From: CAZTBB01 sp964611755
GTDB lineage: Bacteria > Pseudomonadota > Alphaproteobacteria > Micavibrionales > Micavibrionaceae
Length of the DNA: 28,633 nt
Reading direction: 5' to 3'
Assembly: GCA_964611755.1 (NCBI GenBank)
Contig: CAZTBB010000019.1
Location: 1 to 28,633 of the forward strand
Part shown: positions 15,006 through 23,135 of the stretch, one piece after another
Position numbering within the stretch: the stretch's first letter is position 1
Layout of the letters: each line of letters starts with the position of its first letter
The notes under the pieces: generated by a model
What the model saw: the letters and a program-made list of their open reading frames with translations, nothing else
Database searches by the model: none
Told to the model about the DNA's origin: nothing
Made by a program: the position numbers and the translations under genes

Positions 15006-16457
15006 CTATCCCAGCTTGTCTTTCAACAATTTATTCACGACGCCGGGATTGGCTTTCCCTTGTGATTTCTTCATGACTTGTCCAACAAAGAAGCCAAAGA
15101 GCTTATCCTTGCCGCCGCGATAGGCGTCCACATTATCCGGGTTCTCGGCAATGACTTCATCGACAAGGGCCTCGAGAGCGCCAGTATCCGTCAACTGTTT
15201 CAGGCCTTTTTCTTCGACGATCTCGCCCGGGTTTTTGCCCGTTTCATACATGGCGGCAAACACATCTTTGGCAATTTTGCCCGAGATTGTGTCATCCGAA
15301 ATCAGGCTAATCAGTTCGGCAATCTGCGGAGCTTTAATCGGGCTATCCTCGAGTGCCACATCATTTTTGTTCAAGATACCGAGCAGTTCATTAATCACCC
15401 AGTTCGCAGCCAGCTTTGCATCGCTTTTGCTTGCGACTTCTTCAAAGTAATCAGCGCGCGCACGCTCGGCGATGAGCACACTGGCATCATAGGCACTCAG
15501 GCCATAATCACCAATAAAGCGGTGTTTCTTTTGATCCGGCAGTTCGGGCAGTGTCTCTTTGAGGGAATTGATCCATTCATTTTCAATTTCAAGAGGCAGA
15601 AGATCAGGGTCAGGGAAGTAGCGGTAATCATGCGCTTCTTCTTTTGATCGCATGGAGCGTGTAACGCCTTTATTGGGATCCCACAGGCGCGTTTCCTGAT
15701 CAACTTCGCCGCCATCTTCGATGATTTCAATTTGTCGGCCAACCTCATAATCAATGGCTTGTTGCACAGCCTTGAGTGAGTTTACATTTTTGATTTCTGC
15801 GCGTGTGCCAAGAGGGTCGCCCGGTTTGCGCACGGAGATATTCACATCAGCACGCATGGACCCTTCTTCCATGTTTCCATCACAGGTGCCGAGATAGCGC
15901 AAAATCATACGAAGTTTACTCAGATAAGCAACAGCCTCTTCCGGACTTCTGATATCCGGCTCGGATACGATTTCCATGAGGGCGCAACCCGAGCGGTTCA
16001 AATCGACAAATGATTTTTTCGGGTGCTGGTCGTGCAATGATTTCCCAGCATCTTGTTCGAGATGAAGGCGTGTAATTCCAATTTCCTTGACACTGCCATC
16101 GGGGAGGTCAATTTCGATGACCCCTGTGCCCACAATCGGGTGTTCAAATTGAGAAATTTGATAGCCTTGGGGCAAATCGGGATAGAAATAGTTTTTGCGC
16201 TCAAACACAGAATGTTCGTTGATTTGGGCATTCAAACCAAGCCCTGTGCGCACGGCTTGTTCCACCACATATTCGTTCAGAACAGGCAGCATACCGGGCA
16301 TGGCGGCATCAACCAGGCTGACTTGTGAGTTTGGCTCTGCTCCGAATTGTGTTGAAGCACCGGAAAAAAGCTTGGATTTCGCGATAACCTGCGCATGGAC
16401 CTCCATACCGATTACCACTTCCCAATCACCAGTTTCGCCTTTGATTAAATACGCCAT
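15006..16457 (-). CDS. gatB: Asp-tRNA(Asn)/Glu-tRNA(Gln) amidotransferase subunit B
   Basis: GatB binds the misacylated tRNA and carries the kinase/transamidase site, where Glu-tRNA(Gln) or Asp-tRNA(Asn) is activated with ATP and amidated using ammonia from GatA. The 483-residue length is normal. The N-terminal cradle has GDWEVVIGMEVHAQV, FYPDLPQGYQISQ, DLNRSGCALMEIVSEPD and MRADVNISV. The C-terminal YqeY-like helical domain ends in FFVGQVMKKSQGKANPG. I start at the ATG at 16457 (MAYLIKGETGDW), with GAGG 5 bases upstream, rather than a TTG five codons earlier. It is on the gatC-gatA strand but separated from gatA by a Cys-rich exported protein gene. Confidence 0.97.
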   Translation of the reverse strand: MAYLIKGETGDWEVVIGMEVHAQVIAKSKLFSGASTQFGAEPNSQVSLVDAAMPGMLPVLNEYVVEQAVRTGLGLNAQINEHSVFERKNYFYPDLPQGYQISQFEHPIVGTGVIEIDLPDGSVKEIGITRLHLEQDAGKSLHDQHPKKSFVDLNRSGCALMEIVSEPDIRSPEEAVAYLSKLRMILRYLGTCDGNMEEGSMRADVNISVRKPGDPLGTRAEIKNVNSLKAVQQAIDYEVGRQIEIIEDGGEVDQETRLWDPNKGVTRSMRSKEEAHDYRYFPDPDLLPLEIENEWINSLKETLPELPDQKKHRFIGDYGLSAYDASVLIAERARADYFEEVASKSDAKLAANWVINELLGILNKNDVALEDSPIKAPQIAELISLISDDTISGKIAKDVFAAMYETGKNPGEIVEEKGLKQLTDTGALEALVDEVIAENPDNVDAYRGGKDKLFGFFVGQVMKKSQGKANPGVVNKLLKDKLG

Positions 16458-16535
16458 ATATGCCTCACTCAACGTGCATGTCAGTTCATAAAATTAAAGG
16501 CTTAAATTAGCGATGCGCACGGCCTGTGTCTAGGG

Positions 16536-17291
16536 CTAAAACGTGCTTTCTTGGATGCAGGCCAATAAAACCTGGCGTGAGCGATCCTGATAACTATCCG
16601 AGGCCAAAAATGCGCCGAGCGGGTTACGCACATTCGGGTTTTTGGCGATTTCTGTGCGCATAACGGCAGGTGCGCGAGAAGCAACAAAATCAGCCATACT
16701 TTCGGAGATACAATCGCACAAGCCGGAAGCATTGCGGGATGAACGCTCAACATCATCATTTTGGACACAATTTTGGAACAGCATATCTTTGACCGGGTGA
16801 TGCATGCACGGCGCATAGACATCAATGGCAACTTGATTGCGTAAGGCTTGGCCTGCATCACTGCGCTCGGTTATCAGCGTGCGTTTTGATGCGGGCACTG
16901 CGGCATTGATCCGGTCTGCTGCGCAGGCGCAGAATTGATGTTTTCCATTCTCGGTAAAATAGGGGCTATCTTGTTTTGTGCAATTTGCATAGAAAGCTTT
17001 TTCAAATTCCGTTGATGAGCGATATTTTTGCGGCACATAACCTTGGGAGGAGCGCGGCGGCGTTGGTTGTGTATTGAAGAAAGGGGAGCGCCTGCGTGTT
17101 GTTTCGTCGTCTTGTTTGGGGACGATAATTTTTTTCTCTCTTGGAATATTATAAAAGGTCAGAGGCGGCCTATCATCATCCTTGTCCGGATCGACATAGA
17201 TGCTCTGTGCATTGGCGATATCAGAGCCCACGCCCGAGAATAAGAGCGTGGTAAAAACCATAAGCAATGCGGCGATAAATATGCCCCTCAT
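16536..17291 (-). CDS. exported protein with duplicated Cys motif, unknown function
   Basis: This 251-residue protein has a clear Sec signal peptide (hydrophobic 4-20, probable cleavage after ANA at 28). A Pro/Asp/Arg-rich linker follows (about 30-90). The C-terminal region holds eight cysteines in two similar units. Cys104, 121, 123 and 162 form the first; Cys175, 192, 194 and 245 form the second. Both units have exactly C-x16-C-x-C, with the first Cys preceded by Asn, so they look like a tandem domain duplication. Paired cysteines suggest periplasmic disulfides, but metal or haem binding is not excluded. No CXXCH motif is present. It lies 27 bases after gatA and 78 bases before gatB, an unusual insertion in the amidotransferase operon. 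I do not recognise the family. Confidence 0.8.
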   Translation of the reverse strand: MRGIFIAALLMVFTTLLFSGVGSDIANAQSIYVDPDKDDDRPPLTFYNIPREKKIIVPKQDDETTRRRSPFFNTQPTPPRSSQGYVPQKYRSSTEFEKAFYANCTKQDSPYFTENGKHQFCACAADRINAAVPASKRTLITERSDAGQALRNQVAIDVYAPCMHHPVKDMLFQNCVQNDDVERSSRNASGLCDCISESMADFVASRAPAVMRTEIAKNPNVRNPLGAFLASDSYQDRSRQVLLACIQESTF

Positions 17292-17318
17292 AAGCCTATT
17301 ATAGCGCAGAAAATTATC

Positions 17319-18803
17319 TTATGCGGCTTTTTTATTTATGCTTTGTGGCTGTGCCGTGAAATTTGCTGCTTTTTCAATGGCTTGCCCAACACGCAATACG
17401 CCGGTTTCATCCCATTGTTTGCCGATAATTTGAAGACCTAGCGGAAGCCCTTTGGAATTCAAAGTGGCAGGGACGCTCATAGCCGGCAGGCCAGCCAGAT
17501 TTATCGGCACAGTAAAGATGTCATTCAAATACATTGTCACCGGATCATCCTGGTGTGAGCCAAGCGGGAAGGCGGCCGATGGTGTTGGCGGTGTTAAAAT
17601 CGCATCGCACTTTTCAAACGCATTGTTGAAGTCTTCAAGGATCAGACGGCGAACGCGCTGCGCTTTACGGTAATAGGCATCATAATATCCCGCAGAGAGC
17701 GTGTATGTGCCAACCATAATGCGGCGTTTGACTTCTACGCCAAAACCTTCGGAGCGCGTTTTAGCATACATTTCATTGAGGTTTTCATCCTCCACGCGCG
17801 GTCCATAACGTACACCATCATAGCGTGCAAGGTTTGACGATGCCTCAGCTGGCACCAAAATATAATATGTTGCCAAGGCATGTTCTGTTGTTGGCAAAGA
17901 AATATCGACAATCTCTGCGCCTTGCTCTTTAAGCCATTCTGCGCCTTGTTCCCAAAGTTTTGAGATACCGCCCGGCATATTATCAACTTGGTATTCTTTA
18001 GGAATACCAATCTTCATGCCTTTCACATCACCATTCAATCCTTGGGTAAAGTCAGGCACATCAATATTAGCCGAGGTACTGTCTTTGGCATCGTGCCCGG
18101 CCATTTGATTTAAAAGAAGGGCACAATCTTCGACGGTTTTTGCCATCGGGCCAGCTTGGTCAAATGAGGACGCATAAGAGACAATTCCCCAACGTGAGCA
18201 GCGCCCATATGTAGGTTTGATGCCGGTAATTCCGCACATAGCGGCCGGTTGGCGAATGGAGCCACCTGTGTCCGTTCCGGTAGCCCCAAGAGCCATGCGT
18301 GCAGCAACAGCGGCGGCAGATCCGCCTGATGAGCCGCCCGGGATCAGGTCTGTATCATCACCCTCAGCTTTCCATGGATTGATGGTCGCGCCGTAATGGG
18401 ATGTTTCTGTTGTTGTTCCCATCGCAAACTCATCTGTATTTGCCTTCCCAAGCATCACAACACCCGCATCTTTGAGGTTTTGTGTGACGGTTGATTCATA
18501 AGTCGGTGTATAGCCTTTCAGGATGGCACTACCTGCTGTGGTTTGAACACCTTCGGTGCAGTATAAATCTTTGATGGCAAGGGGGATGCCATCAAGAGCG
18601 CCTGCTTGTCCGGCAGCGCGGCGTACATCACTGGCCTTGGCTTGTTCCAGAGCAAGCTCAGGCGTTTCTGTGATAAAGGCATTCAAGTGCTTTGCCTGTG
18701 CCATGGCATCAATACAGGCTTGTGTTAACTCGCTTGCGCTAAATTCTTTATTTTTAAGACCATCAAGTGCCTTGGCGATGGTTAATTCATTGAGTGTACT
18801 CAT
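17319..18803 (-). CDS. gatA: Asp-tRNA(Asn)/Glu-tRNA(Gln) amidotransferase subunit A
   Basis: GatA is the glutaminase subunit of GatCAB and an amidase-signature enzyme that supplies ammonia to GatB. At 494 residues it has full length. The Ser-cisSer-Lys triad is visible: Lys78 in IPLAIKDLYCTEG, Ser158 in PGGSSGGSAAAVAARM, and the nucleophile Ser182 in GTDTGGSIRQPA. The C-terminal half carries KRRIMVGTYTLSAGYYDAYY, typical of GatA rather than general amidases. Its ATG overlaps the gatC stop (ATGA, 4 bases), with GGAG 8 bases upstream, so it is translationally coupled. Presence of GatCAB implies that Gln-tRNA and/or Asn-tRNA are made by the indirect route. Confidence 0.98.
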   Translation of the reverse strand: MSTLNELTIAKALDGLKNKEFSASELTQACIDAMAQAKHLNAFITETPELALEQAKASDVRRAAGQAGALDGIPLAIKDLYCTEGVQTTAGSAILKGYTPTYESTVTQNLKDAGVVMLGKANTDEFAMGTTTETSHYGATINPWKAEGDDTDLIPGGSSGGSAAAVAARMALGATGTDTGGSIRQPAAMCGITGIKPTYGRCSRWGIVSYASSFDQAGPMAKTVEDCALLLNQMAGHDAKDSTSANIDVPDFTQGLNGDVKGMKIGIPKEYQVDNMPGGISKLWEQGAEWLKEQGAEIVDISLPTTEHALATYYILVPAEASSNLARYDGVRYGPRVEDENLNEMYAKTRSEGFGVEVKRRIMVGTYTLSAGYYDAYYRKAQRVRRLILEDFNNAFEKCDAILTPPTPSAAFPLGSHQDDPVTMYLNDIFTVPINLAGLPAMSVPATLNSKGLPLGLQIIGKQWDETGVLRVGQAIEKAANFTAQPQSINKKAA

Positions 18804-19090
18804 CCGTCTTGCTCCACAATCTTAGGGACAACATAAAACCCGCCGGTTTCCTCCGGTGCATTGGCCAATACCTTGTCAGCAATGGCGCCATCATTGACTT
18901 CATCTGTGCGAAGTTTCAACGGAATATCAACAACATTGGCCAGAGGCTCAACATTATCCGTATCAACATTGGAAAGCATTTCAACCCAGCTAAGAATGTC
19001 ACTTAGCTGCGGGGCTATTTTTTCGGCCTCTTCACGGGTCATTTTCAAGCGGGAGAGCGTTGCAACACGCTCAACAGTTTTAATATCCAT
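18800..19090 (-). CDS. gatC: Asp-tRNA(Asn)/Glu-tRNA(Gln) amidotransferase subunit C
   Basis: GatC is the small helical subunit that wraps around GatA and GatB and stabilises the complex. This 96-residue protein shows the family pattern: VERVATLSRLKMTREE near the start, QLSDILSWVEMLSNVDTDNVEPLANV in the middle, and a C-terminal PEETGGFYVVPKIVE. AGAGGACA precedes the ATG. It is the first gene of the gatCA operon and is divergent from ruvX, an arrangement often seen in alphaproteobacteria. Confidence 0.97.
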   Translation of the reverse strand: MDIKTVERVATLSRLKMTREEAEKIAPQLSDILSWVEMLSNVDTDNVEPLANVVDIPLKLRTDEVNDGAIADKVLANAPEETGGFYVVPKIVEQDG

Positions 19091-19180
19091 ATTGTCCTCT
19101 TTATCATTGGATATGAATTAATCTAAGACACATAGCACCCAATGTTTGCACAAGCAAGATAAGGCATGTAAAAGAATTTT

Positions 19181-19684
19181 ATGCCACTTGGATATTTAAA
19201 AGACATTGTTGATCAGTGCCCCTCAAATATAGCCTTATTGGGGCTGGATGTGGGGAAGAAAACAATCGGTTTGGCGTTGTCTAACCCGGACCAGAGCGTT
19301 GCAACGCCTTTACAAACTATTCGCCGCAAAAAATTCAGCCGCGATATGGAGTTATTAGGTGATGTTATTAAAGATTACAACGTGCGCGGCTTCATCATAG
19401 GGCTGCCGGTTAATATGGACGGCTCGGAAGGGCCGCGCGCGCAATCCATCAAGGATTTTGCCGCAGAAATGGCTCTGCGCACCCAGATTGTCGGTGAGGA
19501 TGCCTTTATTGGGTTTTGGGATGAGAGGTTATCCACAGTTTCCGTGGAAAGCTTTGTGGATGAATTTGTGGATAAAAGAAAGACCAAGGCGCAATCCAAG
19601 TCTAGCGGCCTGATTGACAAGCTGGCCGCGCACGTCATTTTACAAGGTGCGTTGGATTATATTCAGGATGTACGCAGGCCATAA
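19181..19684 (+). CDS. ruvX: RuvX/YqgF family Holliday junction resolvase-like nuclease
   Basis: This is a 167-residue RNase H-fold nuclease of the YqgF family, implicated in pre-16S rRNA 5' maturation and named as a putative Holliday junction resolvase. LLGLDVGKKTIGLALS holds the first catalytic Asp, GFIIGLPVNMDGSEGPRA is the family loop, and WDERLSTVSVE holds the next acidic residue. A final DKLAAHVILQGALD helix carries the last Asp. The N-terminal extension MPLGYLKDI before the first strand is usual in this class and supports the ATG at 19181. It is divergent from gatC, and its 3' end overlaps the convergent YgjP gene by 22 bases. Confidence 0.95.
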   Translation: MPLGYLKDIVDQCPSNIALLGLDVGKKTIGLALSNPDQSVATPLQTIRRKKFSRDMELLGDVIKDYNVRGFIIGLPVNMDGSEGPRAQSIKDFAAEMALRTQIVGEDAFIGFWDERLSTVSVESFVDEFVDKRKTKAQSKSSGLIDKLAAHVILQGALDYIQDVRRP

Positions 19685-20352
19685 CGCATCAGTTCTGCGC
19701 CATTATTACGGATCCAATATTGTCCTTCTACGAAATTATCTGCCAATTCACGGTTTACGGCCCAGAAGGCTTTGCTGTGGTCAAGATGCTGTAAATGTGC
19801 GACTTCATGGGCAACCACATAATCCATTGAGGCTGTGGGCGCGAGGATCAGGCGCCATGAATAAGACAGGCTGGCATCGGCGGAGCAACTTCCCCAGCGT
19901 GATTTTGTATCACGTACGGTTACGGATGAGATGGTTTTGCCGATTTTCTCGGCTTTTTCATGGGACAGAGTGCTGAGTTTTTCTTTGGCCAAGGATTTAA
20001 GGAAGCGCAAAATCCGTGCAGAAGGATCATCCTTATTTGTGCTGACATGTAAGATACTGTCTTTCAGAATGATATCTGTGCGCTTCTTGTGTGGGTCAAT
20101 ATCCACCTGAATACGTGTTTCCTGTCCAAATAGCGGGATCACAGCGCCATGCTCAAAATAAATAGCAGGCGGAAGCTCCGCCAGACGGTCTGCCATCCAA
20201 TCGCGGTGCTCTTCAACAAAACGCCATGCTTTTCGCTCAGAGAAACGATAAGGGATCGTGAGGCGAAAGAGCCTGTCTTTTGAATCAAGACGGAGCGCTA
20301 GGCGCCGCGCACGTTTAGATCGTTTTATTTCGACTGGGATTTCATCATCCAT
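19663..20352 (-). CDS. YgjP/DUF45-family metal-dependent hydrolase (SprT-like)
   Basis: This 229-residue protein has the YgjP arrangement. The N-terminal half is a beta-rich segment with the typical basic IKRSKRARRLALRLD. Then comes the conserved DTKSRWGSCSADASLSYSW, followed by the zinc motif HEVAH at 182-186 in VVAHEVAHLQHLDHSKAFW. His192 is the probable third ligand. Substrates are not established for the family. The gene starts 28 bases after the patatin stop on the same strand, so it may be the third gene of the phaZ-patatin unit. Its 3' end overlaps ruvX by 22 bases in convergent orientation. Confidence 0.92.
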   Translation of the reverse strand: MDDEIPVEIKRSKRARRLALRLDSKDRLFRLTIPYRFSERKAWRFVEEHRDWMADRLAELPPAIYFEHGAVIPLFGQETRIQVDIDPHKKRTDIILKDSILHVSTNKDDPSARILRFLKSLAKEKLSTLSHEKAEKIGKTISSVTVRDTKSRWGSCSADASLSYSWRLILAPTASMDYVVAHEVAHLQHLDHSKAFWAVNRELADNFVEGQYWIRNNGAELMRYGLRTS

Positions 20353-20380
20353 AGATTAAGTTTTAAGCGATTCAGAGGCC

Positions 20381-21490
20381 TTAATCCAGAGCATGATGTG
20401 CTTCTGTGGTTTTATCTTTCGCGCGGCTGAGCAGGAGGTCACTATTATTGCGTATCCAATCCTGTCCGGCCTGATATCCCAGAGCGTGCAGTTTTTTCAG
20501 CCATTTCGGATCAATATTCATACGGCTTGATTTATCCCATCTCTTATCGGGGTTAAGACCGATGGCATGAAGGTTGTACGTCGCATTTTGACGCAGATAT
20601 TCCATGTGATAATAGACATGCTCTGTCATAAGCCCGTCATGCGGCTTCATGTCCCAGCTTTCTAATAACTGTTCTTGCGTGGCTGGGATAATATGTTCAT
20701 CAGGCGTGTGGTGAAGCGCAATGACCAATACATCTGTTAGTCCTTTATCCTCAAATGGCTTGAAAGCAGGGTTTCGTAAATAGGCACCATCGTAATATTC
20801 ATGCCCATTAAGTTTATGTGGGCCCATTTCCTTCAAAGCGCCAGATGCTGTTATGGCATCGGGGGAGAGCTCTGAGCCTGAAAAAATTTCCTGTTGAAGA
20901 TTATCTGTCTCAAACGGTTTGTTTGAATTGATTTTACGAACAGCATTTACATGGAGTTTTGTTTTGCCTGTCCGGACGTCTTCCCAATTTGGAATATGAC
21001 GATTTAGTTGAGATTTTAATTGCGAGGGAATATAGCCGTTGGGCAGGGCTTTCATGCTGCCCATGATCATCGGCGACAGATTAGGCCATGTGTTGCCGAA
21101 AAAGCTGGCTCTGGAGAAGGTGTTCATCAGGCTCAATGTCGAGCCGTTACGACCGATTTCTTCCCAAAAATCCTGCATGTTGTTGATGGCTTGATCGGCC
21201 CTCTCTTCTCTTGTCAGGCCGGCTTTGTTGAGGCCGGATGATAGGAGGGCACCGTTCACGGCACCTGCGCTGGCACCGGAGATAATTTCAATATCGATAT
21301 TATTGTCACGATAAAAATCAGACTCGAGCAGGGCTTGCAAAACACCATATGTGAAAGCGCCATATGCTCCGCCCCCTTGCAATGCAAGGCCGAGCTTAAT
21401 TTTTGGCCCTTTCTTATTTCCGTGCGATGGGCGGGCTTTTTTGCCAGCCTGACCAAATACACGCGAATGTTGACTTGCCAGTTTTTGCAA
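20381..21490 (-). CDS. patatin-like phospholipase/acyl hydrolase
   Basis: This 369-residue Ser-Asp dyad lipid hydrolase has the oxyanion loop LALQGGGAYGAF, the nucleophile Ser74 in ISGASAGAVNG, and Asp234 in YYDGAYLRNPAF. The extended C-terminus (HMEYLRQNATYNLHAIGLNP onward) resembles alphaproteobacterial patatins often found beside 3-hydroxybutyrate dehydrogenase genes. That neighbourhood and the upstream phaZ suggest a role in PHB granule or storage-lipid turnover, which is inference. The N-terminal about 30 residues are basic, and there is no signal peptide. The only ordinary start in this region is TTG at 21490, with GAAGGG 9 bases upstream. A hairpin ends directly against that ribosome binding site, and a terminator separates it from phaZ. 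Confidence 0.92.
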   Translation of the reverse strand: MQKLASQHSRVFGQAGKKARPSHGNKKGPKIKLGLALQGGGAYGAFTYGVLQALLESDFYRDNNIDIEIISGASAGAVNGALLSSGLNKAGLTREERADQAINNMQDFWEEIGRNGSTLSLMNTFSRASFFGNTWPNLSPMIMGSMKALPNGYIPSQLKSQLNRHIPNWEDVRTGKTKLHVNAVRKINSNKPFETDNLQQEIFSGSELSPDAITASGALKEMGPHKLNGHEYYDGAYLRNPAFKPFEDKGLTDVLVIALHHTPDEHIIPATQEQLLESWDMKPHDGLMTEHVYYHMEYLRQNATYNLHAIGLNPDKRWDKSSRMNIDPKWLKKLHALGYQAGQDWIRNNSDLLLSRAKDKTTEAHHALD

Positions 21491-21505
21491 GATGGTAAAC
21501 CCTTC

Positions 21506-21525
21506 CCTGTTTTATTGATAACAGG
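21506..21525 (-). promoter_or_regulatory. hairpin abutting the patatin ribosome binding site
   Basis: On the minus strand CCTGTT, an 8-base loop and AACAGG form a 6-bp stem that ends immediately before GAAGGG, the ribosome binding site for the TTG start at 21490. No T tract follows, so it is not a terminator. It may influence translation initiation or RNA stability. Confidence 0.45.
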
Positions 21526-21537
21526 CAAGAAGATTAG

Positions 21538-21567
21538 AAAAAAAGCGTCGTATATCGCTAGCTTTTT
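21538..21567 (-). terminator. terminator between phaZ and the patatin gene, probably bidirectional
   Basis: On the minus strand AAAAAGC (21567-21561) pairs with GCTTTTT (21546-21540) across a 14-base loop, followed by more T. An alternative inner stem AGCG/CGCT also exists (21544-21547 with 21556-21559). It lies about 45 bases after the phaZ stop. The A tract on the other side could also let it act for plus-strand transcripts. The stem is AT-rich, so efficiency is uncertain. Confidence 0.55.
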
Positions 21568-21610
21568 ATATATTGCAGTGCAGGATTGGAGGGGGGCTTG
21601 GTGTATTACC

Positions 21611-23032
21611 CTAGACTTTACAAACAGTTCCCTGCTTATAGAGTTCTGTTTTGGCAAATTCCGGATGGTGGTTTTCCGGGCGCTCATTCTTGAGCCAACG
21701 ACGAATCGCGGCAATACCGTGCTTGTCACGATTAAAGCGCTCGGGCGCGAGATCTGGAACCTTCTTGAGATCTTTTGCCGGAATGGGATCTTTTTTATCA
21801 TCAAATTTACGCACAAAATGACGAATACGGGGCATGATCTGCTCACGCCAGCGACGGCCGTTAAAGATACCGTAATGCCCGCATTCTAATTGGAAATGGT
21901 GATATTGCTTCTTTTGAGACAAGCAATAGCATAGCTCATGAATAGCCGTGGTCTGGCCGCGCGCTGAGATATCATCCAGCTCGCCTTCGATGCTAAGAAC
22001 GGCGGTGTGTTTGATATCTTGCGGACGTACGGGGAATGATTTGCCGGAGACGGGATCTTTCCAGATCATATTGCCGCGAGGCAGGCTTTGTTTCTGGAAG
22101 ACGGTCTCGACGGTCTGAAGATAAAATTCCCCCGGAATGTCCATCACAGAGAGATATTCATTATAGAATTTACGGTGCGCCTCGGCGGAATCACCATCGC
22201 CAATCACCAGATGGTGATAGAATTTCAAATAAGAGCCAACATGGCGATCCAAATTCATCGACATAAAGCCACCAAGTTGCAAGAATCCGGGATAAACCTT
22301 GCGGAAAGCGCCTGGATAAAACACAGGCACATCATGCACGGCGGCATTTTCAAACCAAGATATCTTTCTGGTCTCAGCCAGCTCGGTCACAGCCGTTTTA
22401 GACACGCGTGTATCCACGGGGCCGCCCATAAGCGTCATGGTAAGGGGTTGATTGGGATCATTGTCAGAGGCCATAAGCGAGACGGCCGCTACGACGGGAA
22501 CGGTTGGCTGGCACACCGCAATCACATGGGTTTCAGGGCCAAGAAGGCTTAAAAATTCACGAACATAGGCAATATATGTGTCCAGATCGAATTTTCCATC
22601 GGACATAGGCACCTGTCTTGCGTCAATCCAGTCGGTAATAAAGACATTATGGTGCGGCAACAAAGCCTCAACCGTGCCGCGCAACAATGTGGCGTAATGC
22701 CCTGACATCGGTGCGACGATCAGAACATTAGGGTCATTGCGCTTGGTTTTTCTGCGGAAATTAATCAGATTACAAAATGGTTTTTCCACAGAGGTAATTT
22801 CCTCAACGCCGACAATTTTTCCATTGATTTCGGTTTCGTGCAGGCCGAATTCAGGCTTACCGAATTTACGTGTCAGGCGTTCAATCATTTCTGCTGAGGC
22901 ACTGATATTGCGGCCTAGCTGCGTGTATGCAAGGGGGTTTAGCGGATGCTTCATGGCCGTGCGCATCAGTTCCGCCTGATAGCGAACGGGCGTCAGGGAT
23001 GCATGATAAAGCTCGTATAAATTATAAAGCAC
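21611..23032 (-). CDS. phaZ: intracellular polyhydroxyalkanoate depolymerase (PhaZ)
   Basis: This is a cytoplasmic depolymerase that breaks down stored poly(3-hydroxybutyrate). The 473 residues have no signal peptide, consistent with the intracellular type. The alpha/beta-hydrolase core has a Cys nucleophile: Cys174 in HVIAVCQPTVPVVAAV, Asp353 in SIEGELDDISARGQT, and His386 in ECGHYGIFNGRRWRE. The positions match the Cys-Asp-His triad of Ralstonia PhaZ1. The C-terminal PHB_depo_C region contains WREQIMPRIRHFV. The start is ATG with MLYNLYELYHA, the usual beginning of this family. It is divergent from the CbiB-like gene and upstream of the patatin, separated by a probable terminator. No PHA synthase or phasin gene is in the window. 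Confidence 0.95.
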   Translation of the reverse strand: MLYNLYELYHASLTPVRYQAELMRTAMKHPLNPLAYTQLGRNISASAEMIERLTRKFGKPEFGLHETEINGKIVGVEEITSVEKPFCNLINFRRKTKRNDPNVLIVAPMSGHYATLLRGTVEALLPHHNVFITDWIDARQVPMSDGKFDLDTYIAYVREFLSLLGPETHVIAVCQPTVPVVAAVSLMASDNDPNQPLTMTLMGGPVDTRVSKTAVTELAETRKISWFENAAVHDVPVFYPGAFRKVYPGFLQLGGFMSMNLDRHVGSYLKFYHHLVIGDGDSAEAHRKFYNEYLSVMDIPGEFYLQTVETVFQKQSLPRGNMIWKDPVSGKSFPVRPQDIKHTAVLSIEGELDDISARGQTTAIHELCYCLSQKKQYHHFQLECGHYGIFNGRRWREQIMPRIRHFVRKFDDKKDPIPAKDLKKVPDLAPERFNRDKHGIAAIRRWLKNERPENHHPEFAKTELYKQGTVCKV

Positions 23033-23135
23033 GCTTTTTCCTTTGGTTTTCTGTCATACAACTCATATAATTCTATTATAACCTAATTTACATCTTTTTG
23101 CGCTGCAAAAAAAGCATAAACAAATCTTTTACAAA

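Noticed and set aside
14541..15009. AGCGCT-containing near-palindromes on both sides of the 145-residue orphan (about 14541-14548 and 15000-15009), considered as mobile-element ends.
   Set aside because: The shared core is only six to seven bases, there is no target duplication, and one copy lies in the gatB stop region.
15078..15647. A 189-codon open frame on the plus strand opposite gatB.
   Set aside because: It lies entirely antisense to the strongly conserved gatB coding sequence and has no recognisable domain or ribosome binding site.
21335..21889. A 184-codon plus-strand frame across the patatin/phaZ junction.
   Set aside because: It is antisense to both genes and spans their terminator. 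Its composition looks like a shadow frame.
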